Notes under the pieces: generated by a model | Told to the model about the DNA's origin: nothing | The model's database searches: none | Seen by the model: only the letters and a program-made list of their open reading frames with translations | Assembly (NCBI GenBank): GCA_002245135.1 | Contig: NGBS01000585.1 | Location: forward strand, 186,001-250,000 | Reading direction: 5' to 3' | Source: Proteromonas lacertae | Lineage: Eukaryota; Sar; Bigyra; Opalinata; Proteromonadidae | Length of the DNA: 64,000 nt | In this document: positions 48,614 to 60,982 of the stretch, piece after piece | How the letters are laid out: each line of letters starts with the position of its first letter | How positions within the stretch are numbered: the stretch's first letter is position 1 | Position numbers and translations under genes: made by a program

Positions 48614-50599
48614 CCTACTCGAACTCCTGGTTTTCCATTACCTTTGGCTCTAACTCCAGGCTTTTCTTCAGTAATGGGTCTAACACCTGGTTTTTTATTC
48701 TTACGACTTGTAGTAAGATATTTACCACCTCTATTATGAGTAAGATGATTATCATTATCACTATCACTATCATCATCTTTTGGTCCTCTCATACTACCAG
48801 CTACATCATTATTAATTATCATTTTATTACCACCTTTCGGTAATAACACAGGATGTTGTTTACCATTATCACTAGTAAATGATGATGAAGATTCACGTTG
48901 TTTTCTACCACCACCACCACCTTTTCCTCTTCTCATTATTTCTTCATGTCTTGCATATTGTAGTGTTGGTACTGGATTAGAGTTACTATGAGCTATATAT
49001 GTATTTGGATCTAATCCTAATTCATGAACAGTTTTCTCAATAACTGAGTTAAAACTAACACATTGCTTTTGTAACTGTAATAACTTAGCTTGTAATTGTA
49101 CTAATACAGAAAATCCATTTTCTATTTTACCAGTAACATCATCTTTAATATATGATTGTTGATAAGCAGGATTCAATGGATCAGATGCAAAGTAATTTGG
49201 ACAAATTGTCTTAGTCAAATGACTGGGGAAATAAAATATTATTAGCACTAAGTAAATAAAAGCAGAAATAACTGTATTAGTAATATCAACTACATAATAC
49301 TTCTCAAAGTCTTTCACAGCCAATGATATAAAGCATCCAACACATGGTGCAAATATATAAACAATACCACAAATATACACAACCAAAATGAACTTATTAT
49401 CAATTAAACTGTCGTTTGGTACAGTGTGATATAAGTTACGATGCATTAAGAAAAATGATAACAATCTCACAATTAAATAGATAATACCTGGAGCAGTAAT
49501 AAAGAAATTCTGATCGTCATAAATCTCACTTCTAAAATACTTCCAATACATTGAATTCATGATTAATATGAGATAAGACATAAAATAACATCCAATAATC
49601 ATTCTTTCTTTTATATTAATCTTATGTTTGAATAATCCCCAACCTTTGCATAATAATAAGATGTGTAATATAAAGAACGCTTCATGGAGTGCTTGGAAGA
49701 ATACTGCGACTCCCATTAGCTCATTATCTAATTCACCATCTTTACAAGATTGAATATATGCAGACATTGAGAATAAACAGAAAATAAAAAAACTGATAAT
49801 AGATACAAGGAAGATTAATGCTACCCAGTGGTTTCTGACTTCTTGCTTTAGCTTGTAATATTCAAATAAACCACATAATACCATTACTGCTGCTATAACT
49901 GTCATAATTATATCTAATTAAAATAAAATAAAATTAAATATGTTATACACAGCATTTGTGATTTGTTATACGGATATCTTAGCTCTTTACATGTATTTAC
50001 TGTGTTAGTTATGTGAAGATTCATATATTTTACGTCAATTGGACCATTAATAGGTTCTAGATCAGTACCATTTCCACTATCCATGTAATCACAATTGACA
50101 AGTGCAAAATAACTAAATGCATCTACTAAATCACTATAACCGTTGTAATTATATTCAAAACGTTTTTCGATATAATTACCAGTATCATCTATTCCAGTTA
50201 TTGGGTATACATCTAAATTTCTAACCATTTTTAGTATGTGATATTGTTTTGGCACATTAAGCATATAATAACAGTCTAGGTTATCATGCATACTATAAAT
50301 AGATAATAAAAAATAAATGCTATACAACTTATTAAAATCACTTGATTTTCCATAGTACCACACTAATTTCAGATTTGACTCTTTACGGTACAAAATATGA
50401 AAGCTATTAAGTAGTATTTTTAATATATACTCTGCATGAACGTCTATTGACTCTGAATATTGAAAAGCAAAATTAGCAAGTAATTTAAAACTGTTAGGAG
50501 TAGACACCTATGACACAATTACGATGTATATAATACATCTCCAGAGATAGTTAATGAAAAAACAACACACCACAAACAGTAAAAACAAAAGAAAATCAT
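47932..50599 (-). CDS. Signal peptide + seven-TM protein with long disordered RGG/poly-Asp tail
   Basis: Three exons give about 867 residues. The ATG at 50599 gives a signal peptide (MIFFCFYCLWCVVFSLTISG). A lumenal domain of about 200 residues has Cys residues and N-glycosylation sequons (NGT). Seven TM helices follow (for example YIIMTVIAAVMVLCGLFEYY, WVALIFLVSIISFFIFCLFS, FFILHILLLCKGWGLFKHKI, FILVVYICGIVYIFAPCVGC, VISAFIYLVLIIFYFPSHL). The LLLCKGWG phrase resembles the GOST/GPR180-TMEM145 group of seven-TM proteins. The ~300-residue cytosolic tail is low-complexity: three KPGVR copies, ten Asp in a row, Asn/Arg/Ser-rich runs and an RGG box (GGGGRGGRGG). It is probably a sorting receptor or GPCR-like protein; exact family uncertain. 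Confidence 0.65.
48581..48613. repeat. ATC/GAT trinucleotide run encoding poly-Asp
   Basis: Plus-strand (ATC)n run, read on the minus strand as ten Asp codons in the tail of the seven-TM protein. Confidence 0.8.
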
Positions 50600-50623
50600 C
50601 AGTTTGAAAATACAGTTTTGAAA

Positions 50624-50640
50624 CTCAAGCTTTGCTTGAA
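50624..50640. promoter_or_regulatory. TCAAGCTTTGCTTGA palindrome upstream of seven-TM gene
   Basis: TCAAGCTTTGCTTGA at 50625-50639 is a perfect inverted repeat around a central T, 26 nt before the seven-TM start. It is nearly the same as the element at 514-530 upstream of LTN1. Confidence 0.45.
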
Positions 50641-50792
50641 TGCTTTAAAACGTAAAAACAACCTATATTGATAAAGATAATACGAAATAGATACTGTTTC
50701 ATTTGATATTTTAGAACCATAAACACAACACATGAATATAATTTATCAAACTAAAATATTGGGAAAAAAATTAAATAATCTACAAATTAACC

Positions 50793-52002
50793 TTAATTAG
50801 ATTGCATGGGAGTTAGTGGAATGTCTTTATTTTGCTGTACATTAGCTACTGGACTATCTGAGTCAGCAGGTATATATCCAGGCAATTCTATAGTCATACC
50901 CGTTGTGTGATCAATAATACGAAGTGGCAGCACATCTAATAAAGGTAAAGGATTTGGCAAGTCTTCTCTAAGCTGATCTAGTGGAGTATCTGACATACAA
51001 GTCGCTACTGTTTTATTCGGTTCAGTAGCTCTTCCAGCCCAACTATTATTTCTCGGTAACACACTAGTTGGCGTCAGAGTAAGTTCAGGAGGAGGATAAA
51101 ATGGTTTATATTTTTCTTTGAATATTCCTAAAATATACTCAATACAAGGTGCTTCCTGATCTTCAGGCACTTCATAATCAAATATATATGGATGAGGTCG
51201 ACCTTGTATTGCCCTTATTAATCTTTTACAGATATTTTCAGGAGGAGATTTTCCATTATGGTTCTTTCTATATTCTCTTATTTCAGGAATATCAAACCTT
51301 CGTTTTAGTATATCTTCCCACGCTTGCAACCCTAGGATTCTTTCATATAATATATTCTGTAGTATATTTAATGCATAATAACATTGATCGTTGTGTATTA
51401 AAACTTCATAAAAATGTTCCATTGCTATTGGATATGTGATGTTCGGTTCTTGTGCTGTGAATACTTGAAATGAATTTTCACCACCTATATGATCCAGTAG
51501 TGTAGATAGAGATTCCTATTTATTATATAAATTCTTTGAATAATATACTGATGTTTCAATTTCTGCTGATTTTAGCCCTAGTGCTTCCATTATTACTATA
51601 AAGTGGTTAAAATAATGATTAAATGATACTTGGAATAATGACATCACCAGGAAACCCTGCAAATAGTATTACCACTTGAAAAAAAGAATTCCAATCAAAT
51701 TGGTCTTTGCAAATATAAGGAATATATGATATACCATATTTTTCAAATATTAATGATGCTACTTTCAAATCACAATATAAATATTGCATTAAATCTGGAG
51801 GTTTTACCACAGCGTTTGAACACCTATATTATATGGATTTATATTGTCATACGTTCGACTTAATCTATCAAAAAAATGTTTTATTCCAGATATTTCATTT
51901 TCATTTACTAGATTATAATTCTAATCCTTGTATACAAAAACAGTATTTAGCCATAGCAATAGAAAGTTCGTTTAAATTATTTGGAGTTGTAGGTGTTGGC
52001 AT
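50793..52002 (-). CDS. Uncharacterised multi-exon protein with proline-rich tail
   Basis: Five exons join in frame from the ATG at 52002 (MPTPTTPNNLNELSIAMAKY). Introns are 28-36 nt, the shortest being gtatacaagg...tctag (28 nt). The first ~250 residues look alpha-helical and folded (ENEISGIKHFFDRLSRT, DQFDWNSFFQVVILFAGFPG, HFYEVLIHNDQCYYALNILQ, YERILGLQAWEDILKRRFDI, ENICKRLIRAIQGRPHPYIF). The C-terminal third is proline-rich and disordered (KPFYPPPELTLTPTSVLPRN, DLPNPLPLLDVLPLRIIDH). No signal peptide or TM helix. I do not recognise the family. The N-terminal block loosely recalls an EF-hand-like helix pair but has no calcium loop. Continuous frame across four introns supports a real gene. 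Confidence 0.62.
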
Positions 52003-52279
52003 TATTCTCTCATCTTATTATATAAAAAAGAATTACTAAAAAATTGAACGACAAAACAGGCTTGAAGGTTTGAGAAACGACTTTATTACTTAAACAACTA
52101 ATTCATTACTAACACACATTATTAACACCTCGTTGTGTTATAGATTCTGTTTTGCAAGAATTGTGTAAATTTAGTAATTCTTTTAATATTTATTCAAAAG
52201 AAACAGTCTATTATTTAACTATGTTTTGATTTTTGAATAGTATAAATAATGCAAATAATAATATATGAAATTAACTAAT

Positions 52280-54414
52280 TTACAAATCTCTCAAATGATC
52301 CAACGTATTTCTGGCATAGGAACTTCTTCTTTCATTGTGATGACCTGATTTATTATCAAAATTAACAATAATGTTGCTAGGTCTTGCCAATTCCAAATAT
52401 CTCTAAATAATAAATAAAATCAAAGAAAAATACATTCAAACTTGATATATCATCAAACAAATTACTTTCATCCAAGTATGAATTAACATTATAAGTCTTG
52501 AACTGAGTTTTTAACTCATCGCTTAATCCAAAAACATACAAAGTCACTCCATGATCTTCAGAATGTGCAACAATATCTTGGAAATACAACATTCCTGTAT
52601 GATCCATGAAGTGCACATTCTGCATATCTAAACACATTCTAGTACATGGATGATAAACATTTTTATGAGAGTCTAAAAATTCAGTGATTTGTTTATAATA
52701 GAATTTTGAATTTAAGAAGTTAATAGAACCATTTGGTTTTACAAATATTGCTTCTATTATATAATATTTAACAATATATATTTATACTACAAAATTGCTC
52801 CTTTCTGGTTCTTATTTTAGGATATAAGTCTATCCACACAAATCTATACCATGACATATTATTCACTTTCAATATTATTTTATTCAAATAACAAGATTTG
52901 CCAAATAACCAAAATAAATATAAAAACGATAAACCTAATCCAACTAACAAACCAGGAACAGAATCAAATATAATAGTTACAATAAATGTTGATACAAATA
53001 CAAGAAACTCAAATTTATTTAATTTCCACATTTTGTAAACATGAAAAATCTCTATCATTAATGGTAAGAAAGCTGATAGAATGATTGCAGATAAAACTGT
53101 CTTTGGTAATTCCTCCAATAACGAAGATAAAAACATCAACATAATTACAACCAATGTAACATTAAAGACATTATGCAATGCTGTTTTTGATCCTAAATTA
53201 GCAGTTATTGTTGAACGTGATAATGAACCAGAACATGCGAAACTACCTGTAAAACAGCTTGACAAGTTTGCTAAACCTAATGCTAATAATTCCTGATTTG
53301 GGTATAATTTTGTACCAAACTTTTAAAAAATAAAATAAATATATAATTATATATACTTTTTGTGAGAAGTTTTTAGCAACAGATACCATCAATACATAAG
53401 CAATTAATCCTAATATAATCATATGAGGTATTAATGAAGGGAAATGCTTAAACTTTGGAACTTTAAATGGAGGAAATCCAGATGGAATTTCACCAATAAC
53501 TTTAACATGGTTCTTAAAATTCCATCTACTGGATATTACTGTATTTACTACAACTAAAAGCAATTCAAATGGAATAGGAATAGATGGGCAATACTTCTTA
53601 TTCAGTTTCTTACATGGTATCAAAATAACAATATTTATAACACCAATTAATACAGAATACCACACTATATCATTCCATGATTTAATAATCCTAACAATTG
53701 TCATTATAGCTGGTTCATTATAATTCTTAACACCTGATATACTGATTATCTGATTAAAAGCAATATTGAATTCTGCAGCTGTAGTAAAACTACTTAAACA
53801 TGGATCTGATAATAGACAAGTTATCCATCCAAATCGAAATATTCCTAACACTAGCAGGAAAATACCAACATAAAATGCCAATTCCATACTACAATCTGCA
53901 AATCTACCATAATAATCATCTTCAGATTCTTCATCTCCTTGCTCTATAATTGATGCTACACCACTTTGAGATAACATTGACATTAACGCAAATACACCAA
54001 CATTTGCTTGTGGGCATGTGCCAAATATCATATACACTAAAGGTGGAAGAATACAGCAATATAAACCATATTGTGGAGGCAAACCAGCTAGACCTGCATA
54101 TGCTAAACCTTGTGGTATAACGATGATTCCCATTGTAATTCCTGTGATTATATCATCCTTTAAATTTGTAAGTTTGTATCTACAATAAATACGATATTAC
54201 AAATCTAAATATACTTGAAGATCCACTTAGTAATGGGAACGTATGATTGAAACTTTTGTAACATACTCTCATCAGGGTATTGAGGGTCATTTTCGGTCTA
54301 AATTAAATAGAGCAGCAATACAAAGCCACGAACTCTTGGAGTCTTGTAATCTTCACCTTTCTCTACTTCTTCATCCTCAGCAGTCAGATTTGCTTCTTTT
54401 GCATCATCAGACAT
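52280..54414 (-). CDS. SulP/SLC26 anion transporter with STAS domain
   Basis: About 650 residues over several exons, starting MSDDAKEANLTAEDEEVEKG at 54414. Sulfate-permease signature: DDIITGITMGIIVIPQGLAY, AGLAGLPPQYGLYCCILPPL (the SulP consensus G.T....IPQ.mAYA.LAG.pP..GLY), later LLALGLANLSSCFTGSFACS, GSLSRSTITANLGSKTAL. Ten to twelve TM helices lead to a cytosolic STAS domain (CLDMQNVHFMDHTGMLYFQD, the D..N..FMD.TG pattern) and a basic tail (NERRSSYARNTLDHLRDL). Introns include a 36-nt one at 54327-54292 and one of about 35 nt near 54215-54181. Substrate could be sulfate, chloride/bicarbonate or similar; sequence cannot tell. Likely plasma-membrane. Confidence 0.87.
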
Positions 54415-54499
54415 CGATTCAAGTGGATATTCTAAAAATAAACACTTCTAATAATGATCACTTTGATGTTTATAAAGGCAAATTCAAGAAATAAAATTA

Positions 54500-54572
54500 G
54501 TCCGTGTGGCCCAACGGATAAGGCATCTGCCTACGGAGCAGGCGATTCAGGGTTCAAATCCCTGCTCGGACT
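54500..54572 (+). tRNA. tRNA-Arg(ACG)
   Basis: A cloverleaf folds from GTCCGTG...CTCGGAC. The D arm is GCC..GGC; the anticodon stem TCTGC/GCAGG encloses a 7-nt loop CTACGGA (anticodon ACG); the T arm is CAGGG TTCAAAT CCCTG (B box GGTTCAAATCC). The acceptor has one T-T mismatch at pair 6:67 and a T at the discriminator position. It has no intron. ACG is expected to become ICG and read CGU/CGC/CGA. A T6 pol III stop follows at 54575. Confidence 0.92.
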
Positions 54573-54574
54573 TA

Positions 54575-54588
54575 TTTTTTCTTTTTTT
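54575..54588 (+). terminator. Pol III oligo-T terminator of tRNA-Arg
   Basis: T6 at 54575-54580 and T7 at 54582-54588, directly after the tRNA 3' end. Confidence 0.75.
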
Positions 54589-54604
54589 ATTTTTCGGTTT
54601 TTAA

Positions 54605-56078
54605 ATGTATATTGGGCCATGGCAGGAATTTAAACTTGCAAAAGTATTTATTTTGTATTGTTTAATATTTCGTTAGGCTGTTGATAAGAAATCTCATGAT
54701 CTTTCATACTATTCTTCTGAATGGCGTAAATTAGTTGCAAATCTAGGTGAAGCTAAAGCTACAGAGTATATTTGTAAATATTATAGGTTAGAATTCTTTT
54801 ATATTCTCCATTTTTCAAAGATTTATCATCAGAAGATGCAATTCGACTATTAAAAGGTTCATTACTGAAACCGCCGAAAGAAGAAGGATCTGTAAGATAT
54901 ACACAGTCCGATCTCAATCCTTCTCTACCTCCTTTATCAAGAACTTCGAAAAGATCATATCACAGTGATGTAAGAAACACAACTACATCTACAAAACAAA
55001 ACACACAACAATTTTCAATGAAAAATAAACGACTTAATGCTTTAAGGAAAAAGAAACCAGCATATTGTCAAACAGCAACAGCATTTCAATCAACTTCATC
55101 TCCTACAAATCCAAATAAGAAATCAAAACCATCTTCTCCACTATATTCCAAACCAAATACACCTAAATATCCACAACCATCCTCCTATAAACGATAACTC
55201 TCCACAACCATCTCTCCAATATTGGAGTAGTAGTAGTTATAATCATAATACTTCACCATTAAAGGCAATTGAACGTATTATATATATTGTTATTTTCTAA
55301 TAGCCATATATACCAATACGTCAATATCACCGTCCTATAGATCATCATCATCATCAAAACAAATACAACAGCAACAACAAATACCACCACCAGAGTATAT
55401 AATAATAACAATAACAATTATTATTATATAATTATATAGACCATCTCCCAATAGTGCAGATATGAATTCAGCAAGAGTTCGTGCAGCTGAGAATATATTA
55501 CAACGAATATATGGTGATCAAAGACCTTATACACCTCATACATTTTTAAAGACAATTGAGAATGATGAAGATGCTTATTACCACAGTATCCAACACAACA
55601 ACAGTCTATACCTTACTATAAATATGTTCCTGTATCACCAATCACTATATCTTCACCATTATCATCACCCCCACAATACCAACAACAGCAATATACTCAA
55701 TCTAATTTACCTAACTCACCTGATGTGATTGTATTATCAAATAATGAGAGAATAAAGAAAACTAAAATATCATTGAATTCAAATAGTAAACCATCTTCTC
55801 CTGTTATAAATACAAGTAATAAGCCATCTAGAGTACCATCCAGGAATAGTAGTAAGCCATCCTCTCCTGCTTTTATTACATCCACTACTGTTAAAGATAT
55901 TCAATTACAAAAATATAAGAAATCAATCTCACCTCCACATAAAGTATCTTCAAGAAAATCTTCGTTAAGTACATCTATAAAATCAAATAATCCACCTGAT
56001 ACTCCTCCAATTAAAAAGGAAGATTGGGAAGAGGAAGTTGATGATATTTTAGATTGGGTGAATACATTAAAAGTATGA
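54605..56078 (+). CDS. Disordered, Ser/Pro/Gln-rich protein, two or more apparent frameshifts
   Basis: Start MYIGPWQEFKLAKAVDKKSH at 54605, followed by YYSSEWRKLVANLGEAKATE over GTA...TAG introns. The middle is basic and low-complexity (PQPSLQYWSSSSYNHNTSPL, poly-Ser, Gln runs). One ordered helix is RVRAAENILQRIYGDQRPYT. The C-terminus is KKEDWEEEVDDILDWVNTLK. I do not recognise the family; the conserved-looking N- and C-termini suggest a real scaffold or cytoskeletal protein. The frame shifts by one base near 55190 and again near 55580, unless unusual splicing is used. The intron near 54770-54815 is also uncertain. It starts about 30 nt after the tRNA-Arg terminator. The sequence may carry indels or this may be a decaying gene. 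Confidence 0.5.
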
Positions 56079-56197
56079 TTTATTGTATATGTATTTTAAG
56101 TACTTGATTAATTATTTAGTGTAATATTCTATTTTATAATTTCTTTTGTTTGTTTTTATAATTTTTAAAAATATATTCGTTTCTTCGACATTTCAAA

Positions 56198-56942
56198 ATG
56201 AAAATTAACTGGGAAACTAAGCTTGTATTACATTAGAATATCATTGTAGACAGATGGAAGTGAATTGTCGTTAATACCATACAGAAAGAAATTTGTAGAA
56301 CAGTATAATAAATGGTTAGAAGATGAATATATCCAAAGTATTTACATTATACGATTACATGAATAGCAATGACTGAAACAGAACAAGTTACTTTGGAAGA
56401 AGAGTATGAAATGCAACAATCTTGGATTAATGATGAAGACAGTATTATTATTATTTATTATTAATATAGAACTAACATTTATTATTGCAGTCAACGATAG
56501 TATTTTATTCAAATATCTGTATTAGAAATAATAGGTGATATAAACATATTTTTTCCAGATGATAATGATTATAGTGTTGGAGAGTTGAATGTAATGATAG
56601 CTGAAAATAATTATAGAAGAAAGAACTATGCTTACAAAGCAATTTTATTAATGATGAATTATGGTATAATATTCTATATATAAAATCATTGAATAGTTCA
56701 TAAAAATTTGAATGTAATGAATTTTAAAGCATCAATAAAATGTGAAAATGATCCTTCAAAGAAATTATTTGAAAAACTGAAATTCAATTTGAAAGAAGCT
56801 AAAAATCGTTTTAACGAAGCAGTTTATACTTTAGAATGTATATAGAATTTGTATTATAGTAATGATAGTTAAATCAGAAGAAGAATATCAAGAATATATC
56901 AAACTTAAATTGATAGACTATAAAGAATTGTCCAGATTTTGA
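56198..56942 (+). CDS. NAT9: N-acetyltransferase NAT9
   Basis: NAT9 is a GNAT-fold acetyltransferase linked to microtubule and JNK regulation in animals. Seven exons give about 193 residues: MKINWETKL, ELSLIPYRKKFVEQYNKWL (family: LVPY.....P.YH.WM), SEEYEMQQSW-like block (LEEEYEMQQSWINDEDKLTF), GDINIFF, YSVGELNVMIAENNYRRKNY (family: GE..VMIAE...RGKG, the acetyl-CoA loop), AYKAILLMMNYG, FKASIKCENDPSKKLFEKLK (family: F.AKI...N..SI..F.KL.F) and LKEAKNRFNEAVYTLEL. The usual RGKG pyrophosphate loop reads RRKNYA, so it may bind CoA less well. Introns are very short: 25 nt at 56225-56249 and 22 nt at 56838-56859. Confidence 0.83.
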
Positions 56943-57102
56943 TGAATAATTAGAACTATAATATAAGATTATTGAGATTTTGTTATTCTATATTAACTTG
57001 TTTGATTTTTAATATGAAATTGCATTTATGTTCAGTATTTAAGTATTTTTCATAAATGATTTACTCACACTAATCTATATATGATGAGAATTTTTGAATA
57101 GA

Positions 57103-57110
57103 AAAGCTTG
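57103..57110. promoter_or_regulatory. AAGCTTGA-type element upstream of F-box-kinase
   Basis: AAAGCTTGACAGTTTGAA at 57103-57120 lies 17-34 nt before the start at 57137. It matches the recurrent promoter element. Confidence 0.35.
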
Positions 57111-57136
57111 ACAGTTTGAATTTTGAATTTGAATTT

Positions 57137-60100
57137 ATGAAAGAGAATAAGAAAAGCAATAACAAAAGTATAAAATACACACATATTGTATAGAAGCTAA
57201 AAAGAGCAAAAATGTCAAGAAAGAACCAATCAAACCTATAGATCTTTTCGGTTTTGGAGGTGGATCAAGTAATTTATTTGGTTTTAATTCCTTTTCACCA
57301 AGTGTAGTATAATTATATTATTAATTCAATCTAGGAATCTACCACATCTTCTAATACTAGTACAATCGTTTCAACAGAAGACTTATGTAGAGAATTGTTG
57401 CAAAATGAGGAAAATGATGCTATATTATTCTTACACAAGGAATTAAAAGTATAATTACATGATTTATTATTTTTAACTTGCTGTAGAAAGCTAAATCCAA
57501 AAAGTCTCTATTAATTCATCTTCCAAGCACTTGGAGTAAATCAAGGTGTTTAGAATTTGGTAATACGTTGAAAGAAATCGGTGTAGCAACATCCTCAAAA
57601 TCATCATTTTTAAGTGTCAAAACAGACTATATAATTGATTACGATTTAATAACACCATTAAAAACAGTAGTAAAAGAATTAATAAAAGAGAATCATATCG
57701 TATCACCCAGTAAAGAGACAAATATCACAAAAAGACAAAATATTCACAACAATAAGTCATTATCACTGTCTTTACCAATACAAAGTGATAATAATAAAAA
57801 GTTATATAATGATGATAATTATATTAAAGAAACAATGCCTCCACCTTCTAATAAATCATCTTCAGTAAAGAGAAAATCAAATAATAGTTCATATGATAAT
57901 GATAAAGTCATAAAGAAAAGTAATTCCATGTCATTTTATGATATATTGTCTATATTCATAAATAAAAGTATAATAATTGAAGATAATAACCTAATAACAG
58001 ATTTAGATGAAATAAGAAACTGTTTAAGTAAAAAGACTATTAGCGAATTGAAAGAGTTTATTATTACTAATTGTAATGGTGATAATACAAATATAAAAGG
58101 AAGAAAATCAACATTAATTGATAATATAATTAGTTATTTATTAGAATCATTATCTGTTAATAATAGTAATAGAAATGATTCTATTTTATTAGACAATGAT
58201 ATGAAAGAGAATATTCCAGAATCAAATACAATTATAGACAATAATAGAAATAAAAATGATATAAATAAAGTATTGAATAGACCTTCAATTTCACTTTCTT
58301 TATCTTCATCATTTGAGAGGAAATTAGAAAATGTGAATGAAATATCAATAGACGATTCATCAGATGATTCGTTGTTAAAATCACTAAATAGTTCAATAAA
58401 TAATTATACCATAAATAAAGAAGAAATGGAAATAGAAGAGGAAAATCAAGATGAAGTTAAAGAAGAAGATGTATCTACTCCAATATCTATCCACATTTCA
58501 AATATACAACAAGATAAAAACGAAAATGAAAATACTGAATTATTAAGAAAAGTTGTACATTCTAGACCAAGTTATATGGATTATTCACCAGGATTGAATG
58601 AAGAAGAAGCAAATATAGAAATTGTCAATAATAGTGTAGATGATAAAGTAGAAAATGATAAAACATCTTTTAGTAATGATGATAGTAATTATTACAACAA
58701 CAGACATTCAAACTCATTATCAACTATATCATATTCGCCTGAAAATGATAAAGATTTGTATAAATATATATATCATTATTATATATATCATAATAGAAGT
58801 ATAATTAGATCATCCATAAATAATTCCAATGTGATTAGAAACAATAGTCTGATCAATTCAAAATGTAAAATATTTGAAAGAAAAAGAATGTCAATAATGT
58901 CATTATCACCAAAGTATTCATTACCAAATAAGAGTTTTGAAGCTGTTAGAAAATTATCAAGAATCTCTATGTTTATATCAAAAGAGTATAATTATAGTAT
59001 TATATTTTATTAGATCCATTAATCATAAAAATAGTATTAAAGTTAAGAATTCATTGGATAATAATCTCAGTGTAGTATTAAGTGAAATAGATAGTAGAAG
59101 TAGTTTATTATCAACATCATTTATGGACAAATCAGAAATGATAAAAGATACTCCCAATAAAGAAGTAGAAGCTTCGATAGAAGAAGAGGAAAAGGAAAAT
59201 GAAGATGAAAAAGAAGGAGAAGAATCAATATCAAAGGATAAGCAAGATGATGATGATAATAATGACAAATATTCAACAATATCACCAGATATCTTAACCA
59301 ATATATTGAATTACTTACCATTTAATGATATTATAAAGAATACATTATATGTATCAAAACAATGGAATAGAATTTCTTCTAAAACGTTATCATGGATGGC
59401 TGGTACTAATATTATTAATAATTTAGACAATTCTCCATATATATTATCAAATTATAAAGAATTATGGAAATTATATCCTTGGGGAAGATATTTATCATAT
59501 GGTGGATTTAAAGAAGTATATAAAATCTATAATATAATTGATAATCGATATGAAGCATTATCAATAATGAATATAAATAACATAATCGGATTAAATAATG
59601 AGATAGTAATAGAACAAGAAATCTTATGTGGTTTTAGTTTGAGTGAGATAGTGAGTATGAAAGAAAGTGAACATTTTGTTGAGATATATCAAGTATTCCA
59701 ATTCAAATATAATGCTCCAATTGATTTATGGGGTTGTAATGAAAGTAAAACTCCTCAAGGAGATAGTTATGAAGAATATATAAATAATAATAAAAGCAAG
59801 AAGAATAAAAAGAGAAGTAAAAATCAGAATATAAAACCAGAAGAAGGAATCTATCAATATAGTCGAATGGAATATTGTGATATAGGTGATTTAGAAGAAT
59901 ATATAAAGAAATTACCTGATGAAAGAATGAATTTAGAAGAGAGTATAATTTCAATGTTTGAAATGACAGTATCATTATACAAAGCCAAGAAAATGTGTAA
60001 ATTGAGACATAATGATATAAAACTATTAAATTTCTTTGGTAAAAGTTATAAAAGTGATGATGATAAGATGGGAGTTCATTGGATATATAATAAAGATGAT

Positions 60101-60222
60101 AGAACTCATTTTGAATGGAAGAAGAATGATGTGAATATAATAATCAAATTAGCTGATTATGGAACTTGTGAAATGAATGAAGACACATTGAATAAACCAA
60201 TCAGTATAGGAAATGTATAATT

Positions 60223-60254
<32 letters not shown>

Positions 60255-60870
60255 GACATAGTATACAACAATCGAAAATTTACCAATTGAATATTTCTTA
60301 AATGGAGATAGATGTGTGAATGATTATAGTTGTGATATATGGGAATTGGGTTTATCATTTTTACATTTATTAACAGGTAAAAGTCCATATGAAGAGATTT
60401 TAGAATCTGTGAAATGTCCAAAGATGTTAATAAAGAAAATAAGAAGTATAATAAACAAAGATAAAAATTATTCAATTTTGAGAGAAATAATGAATGATGA
60501 TGAAGAAGAAATCTGTTTAAATACAGTTTATCGAATAATTGTATTATTTGGTTTACCTAATGAAGATAAAGATAATATAATAATAAGTGAGATATTGAAT
60601 GTAATGAAAAGAAATAAAAACATTCGAGAAGAATATTTGAAAAATCAAGAAATGTATTCTTTTGAATTTGGAAATAATTATTATATAAATCGAGCAAGAG
60701 AAAGAATAAAAGAGATAGAAAATGGTTATGAAATTCTGATGAGAATGTTTGAATATGAAAATGAAAAACGAATAAGTATAGAAGAATTAATAGAAAGTGA
60801 TTTATTTAATATTTTAAAGAAGAGATTAGAAATAGATGAAAGATATGAAATAAAGAATTATTGTTTATAA
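57137..60870 (+). CDS. F-box protein fused to a divergent kinase domain
   Basis: About 1,170 residues over seven or so exons. The first ~620 residues are disordered, Asn/Ser/Asp-rich (MKENKKSNNKKAKKSKNVKK; HNRSIIRSSINNSN). A small conserved-looking helical patch lies at DILSIFINKSIIIEDNN. An F-box follows (SPDILTNILNYLPFNDIIKN, VSKQWNRISSKTLSWMAG). Then comes a kinase fold: LSYGGFKEVYKI (G-loop), KLRHNDIKLLNFFG (HxD...N catalytic loop, HND for HRD), IKLADYGTCEM (DYG for DFG) and YSCDIWELGLSFLHLLTGKS (DxWxxG). The VAIK lysine position reads EALSIM, so Lys is not obvious; activity is doubtful. F-box proteins dock substrates to SCF ubiquitin ligases, so a pseudokinase substrate-binding module is plausible. 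That is inference. Confidence 0.66.
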
Positions 60871-60982
60871 TTTAATATATATTTTATGATTGTTGATTTT
60901 TGTATTTTCATTTTCATTTAAAATAACAAAACAAACATATCATTAATGATAATAGTGGTATTAATGAATTAGATTTGATTGT

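Noticed and set aside
59023..59321. Minus-strand Ser/Leu-rich frames near 59.1 kb
   Set aside because: Antisense shadows of the acidic stretch in the F-box-kinase gene.
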